The notes beneath the pieces are model-generated. The model had not been told where the DNA came from. It worked only from the letters and a program-made list of their open reading frames with translations, and did not search any database. This document shows, piece after piece, positions 7,891-15,456 of a stretch of 21,630 nt of DNA. The translations under genes and the position numbers were made by a program. The stretch comes from Deltaproteobacteria bacterium (GTDB taxonomy: Bacteria > Desulfobacterota > GWC2-55-46), in NCBI GenBank assembly GCA_016218095.1, contig JACREV010000034.1:1-21630 (forward strand), in the 5' to 3' direction. The first letter of the stretch is position 1; the number at the start of each line of letters is the position of its first letter.

Positions 7891-9084
7891 CTATAGCTCG
7901 AAGTTGAACGCCTTTGAGACGGTGTTGAGGTCCTTGTCCCCCCGGCCCGAGAGGTTCACGATGATGAGCTTGCCTTTGCCGAGCTCCTTTGCGGCCCTCA
8001 TCGCGTGCGCGACGGCGTGCGAGCTCTCGAGCGCCGGGATGATGCCTTCAGACAAGGTCAACGCCTTGAAACCGTCGAGCGCCTCGCTGTCCTTGATGGT
8101 GACGTAGTTTACGCGACCGGCGTCGTGGAGGTACGCGTGCTCGGGGCCGACCCCGGGGTAGTCGAGCCCGGCGGATATCGAGTGAGTGTCTATTATCTGC
8201 CCGAACTTGTCCTGCAATAAATAGGTCTTGTTGCCGTGGAGGACCCCGACTCTACCGCCGTTGATGGAGGCCGCGTGCCTGCCGGTAGACAGCCCGTGCC
8301 CTCCGGCCTCTACGCCCGTCATCTTCACTTCCGCGTCCTCAAGGAACGGATGGAAGAGCCCCATCGCGTTAGAGCCGCCTCCGACGCAGGCGATTAATTC
8401 GTCAGGGAGCCTCCCGGCGATCTCCTTTATTTGCCTGCGCGCCTCGGTCCCGATGATGGATTGAAAGTCGCGCACCAGCATCGGGTACGGATGAGGCCCC
8501 GCGACGGTCCCTATTATATAGAAGGTGTTGTAGACGTTCGTCACCCAGTCGCGGAGCGCCTCGTTCATCGCGTCCTTGAGCGTTTTAGAGCCCGATGTCA
8601 CTGGCGTGACCTTCGCGCCCAAGAGCTTCATCCTGAAGACGTTGGGCGACTGCCTCTTTATATCGTCCTCGCCCATGTATATCTCGCACTCGAGCCCGAA
8701 CATCGCGGCGACCGTGGCTGTCGCCACCCCGTGCTGTCCCGCGCCCGTCTCGGCTATGACGCGCTTCTTCCCCATCCTCTTGGCAAGGAGTATCTGGCCG
8801 ATCGTGTTGTTTATCTTGTGGGCGCCGGTGTGGCAGAGGTCTTCTCTCTTGAGATAGATATCGGCCCCGCCTATCTTCCGGGTGAGCCTCTCGGCTAAGT
8901 AGAGGGGCGTCGGCCGCCCGACGTATTCCTTGAGATAATAGGCGAACTCGGCCTTGAAGTCCGCGTTTGTACGCCACTTGTCGTACGCCTCTTCGAGCTC
9001 CTGGACGGCGGGCATGAGCGTTTCCGATATATACCTGCCTCCGTATATGCCGAAGTGGCCTAATTTGTCAGGGGTCCTCTTCAT
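7891..9084 (-). CDS. trpB: Tryptophan synthase beta subunit (TrpB1 type)
   Basis: TrpB is the PLP enzyme that condenses indole with serine to give tryptophan, in an alpha2-beta2 complex with TrpA. At 397 aa it has the length of the canonical TrpB1 class that works with TrpA. The PLP lysine is K90 in HTGAHKINN. The gate for the substrate carboxylate is EDLCHTGAHK, the catalytic-loop glutamate lies in AETGAGQHG, and the PLP phosphate loop is GGGSNAMG. The ATG overlaps the trpF stop by 4 nt (ATGA), so the two are probably translationally coupled. Confidence 0.98.
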   Translation of the reverse strand: MKRTPDKLGHFGIYGGRYISETLMPAVQELEEAYDKWRTNADFKAEFAYYLKEYVGRPTPLYLAERLTRKIGGADIYLKREDLCHTGAHKINNTIGQILLAKRMGKKRVIAETGAGQHGVATATVAAMFGLECEIYMGEDDIKRQSPNVFRMKLLGAKVTPVTSGSKTLKDAMNEALRDWVTNVYNTFYIIGTVAGPHPYPMLVRDFQSIIGTEARRQIKEIAGRLPDELIACVGGGSNAMGLFHPFLEDAEVKMTGVEAGGHGLSTGRHAASINGGRVGVLHGNKTYLLQDKFGQIIDTHSISAGLDYPGVGPEHAYLHDAGRVNYVTIKDSEALDGFKALTLSEGIIPALESSHAVAHAMRAAKELGKGKLIIVNLSGRGDKDLNTVSKAFNFEL

Positions 9085-9695
9085 GCGGTCTTCGCCTCGT
9101 CGATAAACTTTTTCATCTTTTCCAGGTCCTTCTTTCCGGGCGCAGACTCCACGCCCGAGCTTGCGTCCACCGCGTAGGGCCTGACCGTCTTTATTGCCAT
9201 AGCCACATTTTCCGCATTTAGCCCGCCGGATAATATTATACGCCGTTCGGAGGAGGCTTCAACAGCTATTTCCCAGTTGAAGGTCTCGCCCGTGCCGCCG
9301 GGTGTGTCCTCCCTGTAGGTGTCGAGGAGAAAGGCCGAGACATCGTACAAGGCAAGCTCCTCGATATCGGCCTGGACCCTTATCCTGAACGCCTTGATGA
9401 CGCCCGCGCCCAGCGCCGCGCAATACTCCGGCGTTTCGTCACCGTGGAGCTGGACCCTGTCGAGCGAGGCATCTTCCCTTACGCGCCTTACCTCATCGAG
9501 CGTCTCATTCACAAAGACGCCGACCTTTGTTACAAAGGGGGGCAGGGCCCGGATGATGCCTCCTGCCTCACGCGGGTCTATGTAACGAGGGCTTTTTTTA
9601 TAGAATATGAACCCGAGGGCGTCGGCGCCGAACCTTACCGCCGCTTCGGCGTCCTCAAGGTCCGTTATCCCGCATATTTTTACTCTTACCGGCAT
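9081..9695 (-). CDS. trpF: Phosphoribosylanthranilate isomerase
   Basis: TrpF performs the Amadori rearrangement of phosphoribosylanthranilate to CdRP, step three of the tryptophan branch. The 204-aa single-domain TIM barrel has the general base C8 in KICGIT and general acid D125 in LLDTYRED. The phosphate-binding loops ILSGGLNAENV and VDASSGVES are present. It is a separate gene, not fused to trpC as in enteric bacteria. It starts 3 nt after the trpC stop and overlaps trpB by 4 nt. Confidence 0.97.
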   Translation of the reverse strand: MPVRVKICGITDLEDAEAAVRFGADALGFIFYKKSPRYIDPREAGGIIRALPPFVTKVGVFVNETLDEVRRVREDASLDRVQLHGDETPEYCAALGAGVIKAFRIRVQADIEELALYDVSAFLLDTYREDTPGGTGETFNWEIAVEASSERRIILSGGLNAENVAMAIKTVRPYAVDASSGVESAPGKKDLEKMKKFIDEAKTA

Positions 9696-9698
9696 GGG

Positions 9699-10496
9699 CT
9701 ACTTCGGCGGGAGTATGCCCCGGAGCTCCTTCACTTTTTTTATTATCTCTTTCTCGCGGACAAGGGCCTCCCCGATGAGCACGGCGCTCACGCCGGCTTC
9801 CATGAGGGTAAGGATATCGCCGAAGCTCTCTATGCCGCTCTCGCTTACGATGAGCCTGTCCTCGGGGACGAGCGGCGCGAGTCTTAAAGTGGTCTCCAGG
9901 TCGACCTTGAAGGTCTTCAAGTCCCTATTGTTTATCCCGATTATCTTCGCGCCGGAATCTATCACCCTTTTGAGCTCTTCTTCGTCGTGGACCTCTACAA
10001 GCGTTTGCATTCCGAGTTGCGCGGCGAGCGCCATAAGCTCTTTGAGCCTCTTATCATCCAGTATCGAGGCTATGAGGAGTACGGCGTCGGCCCCTGCGGC
10101 GCGCGATTCATACATCTGGAAGTCGTCGAAGAGGAAGTCTTTCCGGAGGATCGGGATCTTCAGGTGGCTTTTTATCGGGGTCAAATAATCAAGCTTGCCC
10201 TTGAAGTACTTTTCTTCGGTAACGACCGACACCGCCGCCGCGCCTCCGACCTCGTATGAGCGCGCGATGTCGTAGGGGATGAACTCTTCCCGCAATATCC
10301 CCTTCGAGGGCGAGGCCCTCTTGACCTCCGCTATTATACGGACCGCCTTCGGCGACGGCTGGATGGTTATGGCTGAAGCGAAGTCCCTGACCGGTTTAGT
10401 GAGGAGCGTCTTTTTTTCGAGCTCGGCTATCGTCGTGTACGCCTTTACGCGCTCGAGCTCCTGCCGTTTATTAGCTACTATCTCGTCTAATATCAT
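9699..10496 (-). CDS. trpC: Indole-3-glycerol phosphate synthase
   Basis: TrpC closes the indole ring of CdRP, with loss of CO2 and water, to form indole-3-glycerol phosphate. The 265-aa TIM barrel shows the catalytic set: E57 and K59 in IAEVKRASPSKG, K119 in ILRKDF, the INNRDL strand, and SESGI followed by LIGEALV for phosphate binding. It is monofunctional, with length normal for unfused TrpC. Its ATG overlaps the trpD stop by 4 nt (ATGA), and trpF follows after 3 nt. Confidence 0.97.
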   Translation of the reverse strand: MILDEIVANKRQELERVKAYTTIAELEKKTLLTKPVRDFASAITIQPSPKAVRIIAEVKRASPSKGILREEFIPYDIARSYEVGGAAAVSVVTEEKYFKGKLDYLTPIKSHLKIPILRKDFLFDDFQMYESRAAGADAVLLIASILDDKRLKELMALAAQLGMQTLVEVHDEEELKRVIDSGAKIIGINNRDLKTFKVDLETTLRLAPLVPEDRLIVSESGIESFGDILTLMEAGVSAVLIGEALVREKEIIKKVKELRGILPPK

Positions 10497-11503
10497 CTGT
10501 TGGATATCCTTTTTAGCCTTATGAGCTTTTCAAGAGCGGAGCCTGAGTCGATCGAGCCGTGGGCGAGCGCGATGCCTTCTTCCATGCAATGCGCCTTTCC
10601 CCCGGCTGTTATCGCGGCGGCTGAGTTAAGCAGCACAACGTCCCTTGCCGGGCCTTTTCTGCCTTCGAGCACGTCCGTTATTATCCGCGCGTTCTCCTCG
10701 GGGTCGCCGCCCTTCAGCGCCTCGGGGGCGCACCGCTCGAACCCGAAGTCCTCGGGTTTTATGTGATATGTCTTTATGTCCCCGTCCTTGAGCTCGGTTA
10801 CGCGGGTCTCCCGGGTAAGGGTTATCTCGTCAAGCCCGTCCTCGCCCCGAACCACGAAGGCGTGGGTCGAGCCGAGGTTGAAGAGGACCTTGGCCAATAT
10901 GTCGGTCAGCGCCGCGTCATAGACGCCGAGTACCTGCCTCCTGGCCCCGGCGGGGTTTGTGAGCGGGCCTAAAATATTGAATATCGAGCGGATGCCTATC
11001 TCTCTTCTAACGGGCGCCGCGTACTTCATCGCGCCGTGGAGCATGGGGGCGAAGAGAAAGCCTATGCCCGCCTCCGAGATGCACTCCTCGACGCGGGAAA
11101 CCTCCGCCTCTATGTTGACCCCGAGCGAGCGGAGCACGTCCGCCGAGCCGCTCCTCGAAGATACCGAGCGGTTGCCGTGCTTGGCGACGATAAGCCCGGC
11201 CCCTGCCGCGACAAACGCAGAGGCCGTCGAGATGTTGAACGTCATCGATTCGTCCCCGCCCGTGCCGCAGGTGTCCAGCACGTCGCTACCCGCCTCGACC
11301 TTCGTAGCCTTTTCGCGCATTACGCGCGCGGCGCCGGTTATCTCGGCAACCGTCTCGCCCTTCATGCGTAGCGCCGTTATGAAAGAGCCAATTTGGGCCG
11401 GGGAGGCCCCTCCGGTCATGACCTCGTTCATGACGGAGACCATCTCGCCTTCGGAGAGGTCAACGCCCTTAACGACCTTCGCTATCGCGTCTTTTATTGT
11501 CAT
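10493..11503 (-). CDS. trpD: Anthranilate phosphoribosyltransferase
   Basis: TrpD transfers phosphoribose from PRPP to anthranilate. The 336-aa protein has the helical N-terminal domain and the alpha/beta domain of the family. The PRPP/Mg site appears as DTCGTGGDESMTFNIST (77-93), and the anthranilate site as AKHGNRSVSSRSGSADVL (107-124). GPLTNPA is also conserved. It is not fused to the TrpG glutaminase, unlike the enteric enzyme. Its ATG directly abuts the trpG stop (TAGATG), and its stop overlaps trpC by 4 nt. Confidence 0.97.
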   Translation of the reverse strand: MTIKDAIAKVVKGVDLSEGEMVSVMNEVMTGGASPAQIGSFITALRMKGETVAEITGAARVMREKATKVEAGSDVLDTCGTGGDESMTFNISTASAFVAAGAGLIVAKHGNRSVSSRSGSADVLRSLGVNIEAEVSRVEECISEAGIGFLFAPMLHGAMKYAAPVRREIGIRSIFNILGPLTNPAGARRQVLGVYDAALTDILAKVLFNLGSTHAFVVRGEDGLDEITLTRETRVTELKDGDIKTYHIKPEDFGFERCAPEALKGGDPEENARIITDVLEGRKGPARDVVLLNSAAAITAGGKAHCMEEGIALAHGSIDSGSALEKLIRLKRISNR

Positions 11504-12073
11504 CTACCTGTACCTCTCAAGGAAGTTCCTCAAGATATCCTTGCCCGAGCTCGTAAGTATCGACTCCGGATGGAACTGCACGCCCTCTATGGCGAGCGTC
11601 TTGTGTCTGAGCCCCATTATCTCGTCAGCCTCAGTCCACGCGCTCACCTCGAAACAATCGGGGAGGGTCTCTTTTTTTACTATGAGAGAATGGTACCTGT
11701 TAGCCTCAAACGGGTTAGGGATGCCTTCGAAGATGGTCTTCGAGTCGTGGTAGACCATCGAGGTCTTGCCGTGCATGAGACGCTTTGCCTTGACGACCTC
11801 TCCGCCAAAGGCGTAGCCGATCGACTGGTGCCCGAGGCATACGCCGAGGATCGGGACCTTGCCCGCGAAGTGCCTTATCGCGGCAACCGATATCCCGGCC
11901 TTCGGCGGGTCGCACGGCCCCGGAGAGATGACGAGCCTTCTCGGGGCGAGCTTTTCTATCCCCTCTATCGTTATCGCGTCGTTCCTGAATACCGATACAT
12001 CGGCCCCGAGCTCCTGGAAGTACTGCGCGAGGTTGAACGTGAAGGAGTCGTAGTTGTCTATTATGAGGAGCAT
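11504..12073 (-). CDS. trpG: Anthranilate synthase glutaminase component
   Basis: TrpG is the class I glutamine amidotransferase that supplies ammonia to TrpE for anthranilate synthesis. It may also serve PabB if no separate PabA exists. I place the start at the ATG at 12071-12073, giving 189 aa that begin MLLIIDNYDSFTFNL, the standard TrpG/PabA opening. The in-frame upstream stretch is an open frame inside trpE and looks unlike protein. The catalytic triad is intact: C79 in GVCLGHQ, and H168 and E170 in QFHPES. The oxyanion loop SPGPCDP is present. The start shares one base with the trpE stop (TAATG), so TrpE and TrpG are probably translated in step. Confidence 0.96.
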   Translation of the reverse strand: MLLIIDNYDSFTFNLAQYFQELGADVSVFRNDAITIEGIEKLAPRRLVISPGPCDPPKAGISVAAIRHFAGKVPILGVCLGHQSIGYAFGGEVVKAKRLMHGKTSMVYHDSKTIFEGIPNPFEANRYHSLIVKKETLPDCFEVSAWTEADEIMGLRHKTLAIEGVQFHPESILTSSGKDILRNFLERYR

Positions 12074-13560
12074 TATATGAGGCCCCCCCTCGCGAGCTCG
12101 ACGGCTTTGAGCATGCCGCGCGCCTTGTTCTCGGTCTCCTCGAATTCCTTTTCGGGGACCGAGTCGGCTACGATTCCCGCCCCCGCCTGTATGTAGATCG
12201 AGCCGTCCTTTATGACGAGCGTCCTTATGGTGATGCACATGTCCATGTTACCTGTGTACGAGAAGTACCCGACCGAGCCGCCGTAGACGGACCTTTTGCA
12301 GGGCTCGAGCTCCTCTATTATTTCCATCGCCCTTACCTTGGGCGCGCCCGTGAGCGTCCCCGCAGGGAAGCACGACCTGAAGGCGTCGAAGGCGGAGAGC
12401 TCCTTTTTAAGGAGGCCCTTTACGTTCGAGACGATGTGCATTACGTGGGAGTATCTCTCTACGGTCATGAGCTCGTCGACCTCCACGGTCCCGGCGCGCG
12501 CGACCCTCCCGATGTCGTTCCTCCCGAGGTCCACGAGCATGATGTGCTCGGCCCTTTCCTTCGGGTCGGCGAGGAGGTCTTTTTCGAGCGCGAGGTCTTC
12601 TTCGTCGTCGCGCCCGCGCTTCCTCGTCCCGGCTATGGGTTTCAGGTTTATGTCGTCGCCCTCGACCCTTACGAGTATCTCGGGAGAGGAGCCGGCGAGC
12701 GTCAAGCCCCCGAGCCGCAGGAAAAACATGTATGGCGAGGGGTTCACGACCCTGAGCGCCCTGTAGATGTCGAATGGCTCGACGTCTAAAGGGGTAGAGA
12801 ACCTCTGCGAGAGGACCGCCTGTATGATATCGCCGTCGAGGATATAGCCCTTGGTCTTCTCCACGGCCTTCAGGAAATCCTCCCTTTTGAAGTTTGACGT
12901 TACCGCATGGCCTTTGTCTGCGGCGGCCTCCTGCCTTGCCGGGAGGTTTGTGTTCCTGAGCCTCCCTATCAAGGCGTCTATCTTCGCAGTGGCCTTGGCA
13001 TAGGCCTCCTCCGGGTCGTCGCCGTCGTTAAGGAAGGCGTTGGCGACGACTTTTATCTTGTGCTCGACGTTGTCGAATACGAGGAAGGTGTCGGTGAATA
13101 TGAAGAAGAGGTCGTAGAGGTCGAGGTCTTTAGGGGCCGTGTCCGGTAGCCTTTCTATGTGCCGGATGATGTCGTAGCCCATGTAGCCTATGGCGCCGCC
13201 GGCGAACCGGGGCGCGCCCTCGACCTCGGCGGCCTTGATCGATGACATGAGGCCCCGGAGCACCTCGACCGGGTCTCCCTCGACGGTCCTTGTAGCGCCG
13301 CCTTCGATTATCTCGACGGCATCGCCCTTTGCCCTGACGACCCTCATGGGAGAGGCCCCGATAAGGGAGAAGCGCCCCCATTTTTCTCCGCCCTCGACGC
13401 TCTCAAGGAGAAACGCGTCGGCCCCGGTATCTATCTTCATGAACGCTCCCACCGGGGTCTCGGTGTCGGCGAGGATGTCTCTGAAGACCGGGACGGCGTT
13501 GGAGGTCTTCGCCTTCTCCCTGAAGACCTCTAAGGAAGGGAAATAGCTGGGTTTTTTCAT
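12073..13560 (-). CDS. trpE: Anthranilate synthase component I
   Basis: TrpE converts chorismate and ammonia to anthranilate, the committed step, and is normally feedback-inhibited by tryptophan. The protein is about 495 aa. The N-terminal domain carries LLESVEGGEKWGRFSLIG, which includes the LLES inhibitor-binding motif, so feedback control is probably retained. The chorismate-binding domain has IAGTRKRG, LVDLGRNDIGR, FPAGTLTGAPKVRAMEII and QAGAGIVADS. I chose the ATG at 13558-13560 because homologues begin close to the YFPSLEVF segment. ATGs at 13566 and 13569 and an open frame to 13599 are alternatives. None has a clear Shine-Dalgarno, and the inverted repeat at 13576-13610 sits immediately upstream. 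Confidence 0.95.
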   Translation of the reverse strand: MKKPSYFPSLEVFREKAKTSNAVPVFRDILADTETPVGAFMKIDTGADAFLLESVEGGEKWGRFSLIGASPMRVVRAKGDAVEIIEGGATRTVEGDPVEVLRGLMSSIKAAEVEGAPRFAGGAIGYMGYDIIRHIERLPDTAPKDLDLYDLFFIFTDTFLVFDNVEHKIKVVANAFLNDGDDPEEAYAKATAKIDALIGRLRNTNLPARQEAAADKGHAVTSNFKREDFLKAVEKTKGYILDGDIIQAVLSQRFSTPLDVEPFDIYRALRVVNPSPYMFFLRLGGLTLAGSSPEILVRVEGDDINLKPIAGTRKRGRDDEEDLALEKDLLADPKERAEHIMLVDLGRNDIGRVARAGTVEVDELMTVERYSHVMHIVSNVKGLLKKELSAFDAFRSCFPAGTLTGAPKVRAMEIIEELEPCKRSVYGGSVGYFSYTGNMDMCITIRTLVIKDGSIYIQAGAGIVADSVPEKEFEETENKARGMLKAVELARGGLI

Positions 13561-13569
13561 AAGCATCAT

Positions 13570-13599
13570 AGAATACCACACAGGCCTTGAACGGGTCAA
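13570..13599 (-). promoter_or_regulatory. Promoter-like sequence before trpE
   Basis: On the minus strand, TTGACC (13594-13599, five of six) and TATTCT (13570-13575, four of six) are separated by 18 nt. The predicted start point near 13563 would leave almost no leader before the trpE ATG at 13560. The element lies almost wholly inside the perfect inverted repeat, as expected for an operator-controlled promoter. The match could also be a by-product of the palindrome, so support is moderate. Confidence 0.4.
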
Positions 13600-13610
13600 G
13601 GCCTGTGTGG
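13576..13610. promoter_or_regulatory. Perfect 15-bp inverted repeat upstream of trpE
   Basis: CCACACAGGCCTTGA (13576-13590) and its exact reverse complement (13596-13610) flank the 5-nt spacer ACGGG. The right edge, as transcribed toward trpE, is 15 nt from the chosen ATG. As RNA it would be a strong hairpin followed by UAUUCU rather than a U-run, so it is a poor intrinsic terminator. It could be a repressor operator over the promoter-like sequence, an attenuator, or a structure hiding the trpE start. It does not resemble the enteric TrpR operator (no central CTAG pair), and no Trp-rich leader peptide is seen. Confidence 0.7.
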
Positions 13611-13662
13611 GCGGGTTTAGATGTGATTTAAGGGGTTTTAAAAGGATGAAGAGGTGAGGGCG

Positions 13663-14310
13663 TCACCAGCGGCGGACCCTGCCGGAGTCGAGGTGGACGA
13701 AGCCTGCCCTCGGATAGTAGCCGACGCCGCCGAGCTCGAGTTCAAGCGCGGTGCGCCTTAAGGCCTTTGTCGCGACACCGGGTATGCGTATGTCGACCGC
13801 CTTGCCGTATAGGTGGAGCGAGTTCTTGGCGACCCTCCGTCTCATGCGTTTCCGGAGCATGTCGTTATACTTCTTCGACCTGTACCCCGAGACCACGTGG
13901 ATGAGGTTGTCGCCTTTGCCGAGTTCCTTGTCGACCGCGTTAAGGAACTCTATCGTCCGTACGTCTATCTCTGTCTCTTCGTCGTGGTGGTGGCAACGGA
14001 AGAGGTGGTTGATGGCTTTCAGCGCCTCTTCGTCGTATTCGCCTTTCGAGTTCCTGAACGTTACGTCGAGCTTTTCTCCCATCCTCGGGCGGTAGAGCCT
14101 TAAGCGTCCCTCAGGGAGGTTCTCCTTTATTGCGTCCTCATAGAGGTCTCTGGTGATCGTCTCCCCAGGTGTCGCCGCGTCGAGGAGGAGGTTAGATGGC
14201 GAGGACTCCTCTTCGATGAGCTCGGTTGCGAGCGCGGGTTTGCCGAAGAGAAGCAGTGTTCCTACTATTGCGGCCTTGATAAATGACCTTCTGCTTATGA
14301 GCTTTTTCAT
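13663..14310 (-). CDS. Tat-exported DUF882/YcbK-type M15 murein endopeptidase
   Basis: This 215-aa protein starts with a twin-arginine signal (SRRSFIK at 6-12, hydrophobic 13-22, likely cut after PALA near 28). It matches the family of E. coli YcbK/MepK, zinc peptidases of the M15 type that cleave peptidoglycan cross-links. The probable zinc ligands are H166 and D173 in SLHLYGKAVDIRIPG, and H206 in GFVHLDSG. The segment SGYRSKKYND and the tail GGVGYYPRAGFVHLD...RRW are family-typical. A histidine-rich stretch (CHHHDEETEID, 106-116) precedes the core and is also common in DUF882. It has a good ribosome site (GGAG, 8 nt before ATG) and its own promoter-like sequence at 14360-14388. It is co-directional with trpE, 102 nt upstream. 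Confidence 0.88.
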   Translation of the reverse strand: MKKLISRRSFIKAAIVGTLLLFGKPALATELIEEESSPSNLLLDAATPGETITRDLYEDAIKENLPEGRLRLYRPRMGEKLDVTFRNSKGEYDEEALKAINHLFRCHHHDEETEIDVRTIEFLNAVDKELGKGDNLIHVVSGYRSKKYNDMLRKRMRRRVAKNSLHLYGKAVDIRIPGVATKALRRTALELELGGVGYYPRAGFVHLDSGRVRRW

Positions 14311-14359
14311 GATCAGACTCCGCTTCAGGGTTTTCAGGACCGGTTACAAGAGGCGACGC

Positions 14360-14388
14360 ATGTTAACAGAAAAGAAAAGGCGCGTCAA
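14360..14388 (-). promoter_or_regulatory. Sigma70-like promoter for the M15 peptidase gene
   Basis: On the minus strand, TTGACG (14383-14388, five of six) and TAACAT (14360-14365, four of six) have an ideal 17-nt spacer. The predicted transcript would start near 14353, leaving about 43 nt of leader. Transcription could continue into the trp genes, because no strong terminator lies between. Confidence 0.5.
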
Positions 14389-14549
14389 CAAAAAAGCCGC
14401 AAGAGGATATTATACTCTGCAAAAGGGCTCCGGGCCGGTCTCCACATGTTTTTCGGCCCGTTTTCGATAATCTTTATACCTGAGGAGTAAAAATAATGAA
14501 GTGATTAAAGGCACGCGGGCCGGAAAGGGCGTTTCCACGCTTTTTTATC

Positions 14550-14578
14550 TTGACATGGATTTCCCTTTTTTTTAAAAT
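14550..14578 (+). promoter_or_regulatory. Strong sigma70-like promoter for the lipoprotein gene
   Basis: A perfect TTGACA (14550-14555), a 17-nt spacer and TAAAAT (14573-14578, five of six) make this one of the two best promoter matches in the window. Expected initiation near 14585 gives a leader of about 130 nt before the ATG at 14714. A strong promoter suits an abundant small lipoprotein. Confidence 0.7.
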
Positions 14579-14713
14579 TCATCAACCCGGAATTGCTTTT
14601 CGAGTTCGACCAGGCGGCCATCGGGCCCCGCGGGTCTTTATTTTCCTTTAAAGGCCTGCTATTGTGGGATAACCCGGCGGTCAGCCGAAAAAATAGGAAA
14701 AGGAGATGAAGGA

Positions 14714-14995
14714 ATGACGAAGAAGATAGGTCTTTTTGGGATGGTATTGGCCCTCCTGCTTTTCGTGTCCGGCTGCGGCCAGCAGTTGAAGCAGGAAAAC
14801 GAGCAGTTGAAGGGCCAGGTGGCAACCCTGACAGAGGAGGGCAACACTCTGAAGGGTCAGGTCGCTTCCCTTCAGAAAGAGGCCGAGGACTTGAAGGCGC
14901 AGGTTGAGAGCCTCACCGCCGAGAGGGACGCCCTTAAGAAGGAGCTCGAGGCGAAGTCCAAGCCCGCCCCCAAGGCCAAAAAGAAGAAGAGATAA
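14714..14995 (+). CDS. Small coiled-coil lipoprotein (Lpp-like)
   Basis: This 93-aa protein has a lipoprotein signal peptide with lipobox VSGC ending at C21, so it should be lipidated and membrane-anchored. No Asp follows the cysteine (it is Gly), which favours the outer membrane by the enteric rule. Residues 24-80 form a continuous coiled coil in about 14-residue repeats (QLKGQVATLTEEGN, TLKGQVASLQKEAE, DLKAQVESLTAERD). The C-terminus is Pro/Ala/Lys-rich (KPAPKAKKKKR), plausibly contacting peptidoglycan or another anionic partner. Form and size recall Braun's Lpp, but the C-terminal end is different and homology is unproven. AGGAG lies 8 nt before the ATG. It is monocistronic, with a strong promoter and a clear terminator. 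Confidence 0.85.
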   Translation: MTKKIGLFGMVLALLLFVSGCGQQLKQENEQLKGQVATLTEEGNTLKGQVASLQKEAEDLKAQVESLTAERDALKKELEAKSKPAPKAKKKKR

Positions 14996-15020
14996 GCCGC
15001 TGATATATGGTTTTTTCCAC

Positions 15021-15053
15021 GGCCCGCCTGATATCCAGGCGGGCCTTTTTTTT
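15021..15053 (+). terminator. Intrinsic terminator of the lipoprotein gene
   Basis: The perfect 10-bp stem GGCCCGCCTG/CAGGCGGGCC (15021-15030 and 15036-15045), with loop ATATC, is followed by eight T. It begins 25 nt after the lipoprotein stop. Confidence 0.93.
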
Positions 15054-15161
15054 GATAATGAAGCTAAAGCGGAAGGGGCCCCCCTCCGATATGATATCGA
15101 TCACCTCATGTTCGGTCTGTTTCGCGCTTCCTGGGCGTCTTTAGCCACCGGGCTTTTTTTA

Positions 15162-15190
15162 TTGACACAGGGGGGAGGTTTTAATAGAAT
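15162..15190 (+). promoter_or_regulatory. Strong sigma70-like promoter for the haem chemoreceptor operon
   Basis: A perfect TTGACA (15162-15167) and TAGAAT (15185-15190, five of six) are separated by exactly 17 nt. The expected start is near 15197, which leaves an unusually long leader of about 260 nt before the ATG at 15457. It is the only strong promoter seen ahead of the chemoreceptor and the three genes after it. Confidence 0.65.
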
Positions 15191-15456
15191 TCATTTTTTA
15201 AAGGGTATATAATAATCTCCTAAGTTCCTTTTTTTTCGTCATTTTTTTTATGTCGCGCAGGCATTACTACTTTAAAGGCCCCTCTCATAAGCTCTATTGC
15301 GGTTTTTATTGACTGCAGAACGGAAGAACGAACGGGCCGTTCCAGCTCGGACGCCTCTTTTCGCTCGCGGTTAAACCACTCGGTAAACAGGCGCTGTCGC
15401 CGGGCCCCAAGGCGTCCCGGCACGGTCGCTTGAAGCCTTTCGTCTTCGGGAACCCA

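Larger units (their letters stand above)
14311..14713. other. Divergent intergenic region
   Basis: This 403-nt stretch separates the minus-strand peptidase gene from the plus-strand lipoprotein gene. I find no credible ORF in it. It holds a minus-strand promoter (14360-14388), a TATAAT on the minus strand near 14407 without a good -35, and a 7-bp inverted repeat CGGGCCG/CGGCCCG (14431-14437 and 14454-14460) followed by TTTT. The strong plus-strand promoter is at 14550-14578, followed by a leader of about 130 nt. The part at 14390-14549 has no assigned role. Confidence 0.6.
14996..15456. other. Intergenic region with terminator, promoter and long leader
   Basis: These 461 nt hold the lipoprotein terminator (15021-15053), a near-perfect 19-nt palindrome CGGAAGGGGCCCCCCTCCG (15070-15088, one mismatched pair), the strong promoter at 15162-15190, and a leader of about 260 nt before the chemoreceptor. 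The leader contains two T-rich runs near 15225-15250 and a 13-nt palindrome GAACGGGCCGTTC (15330-15342). No protein-coding frame or known riboswitch core is recognisable. Confidence 0.55.

Noticed and set aside
12074..12238. N-terminal extension of TrpG
   Set aside because: It lies wholly inside trpE. TrpG/PabA proteins start at MLLIIDNYDSF.
13561..13662. Trp leader-peptide attenuator, T-box or TRAP site
   Set aside because: There is no short ORF with tandem Trp codons, no T-box core and no run of (G/U)AG triplets; only the single perfect palindrome is present.
15430..15456. TTG start for the chemoreceptor
   Set aside because: It adds nine residues with no ribosome site. The ATG at 15457 begins right before the first membrane segment.
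15197..15456. GEMM (cyclic-di-GMP) riboswitch in the chemoreceptor leader
   Set aside because: The conserved core sequence of that riboswitch class is not seen, although such elements occur before cytochrome and receptor genes in related bacteria.
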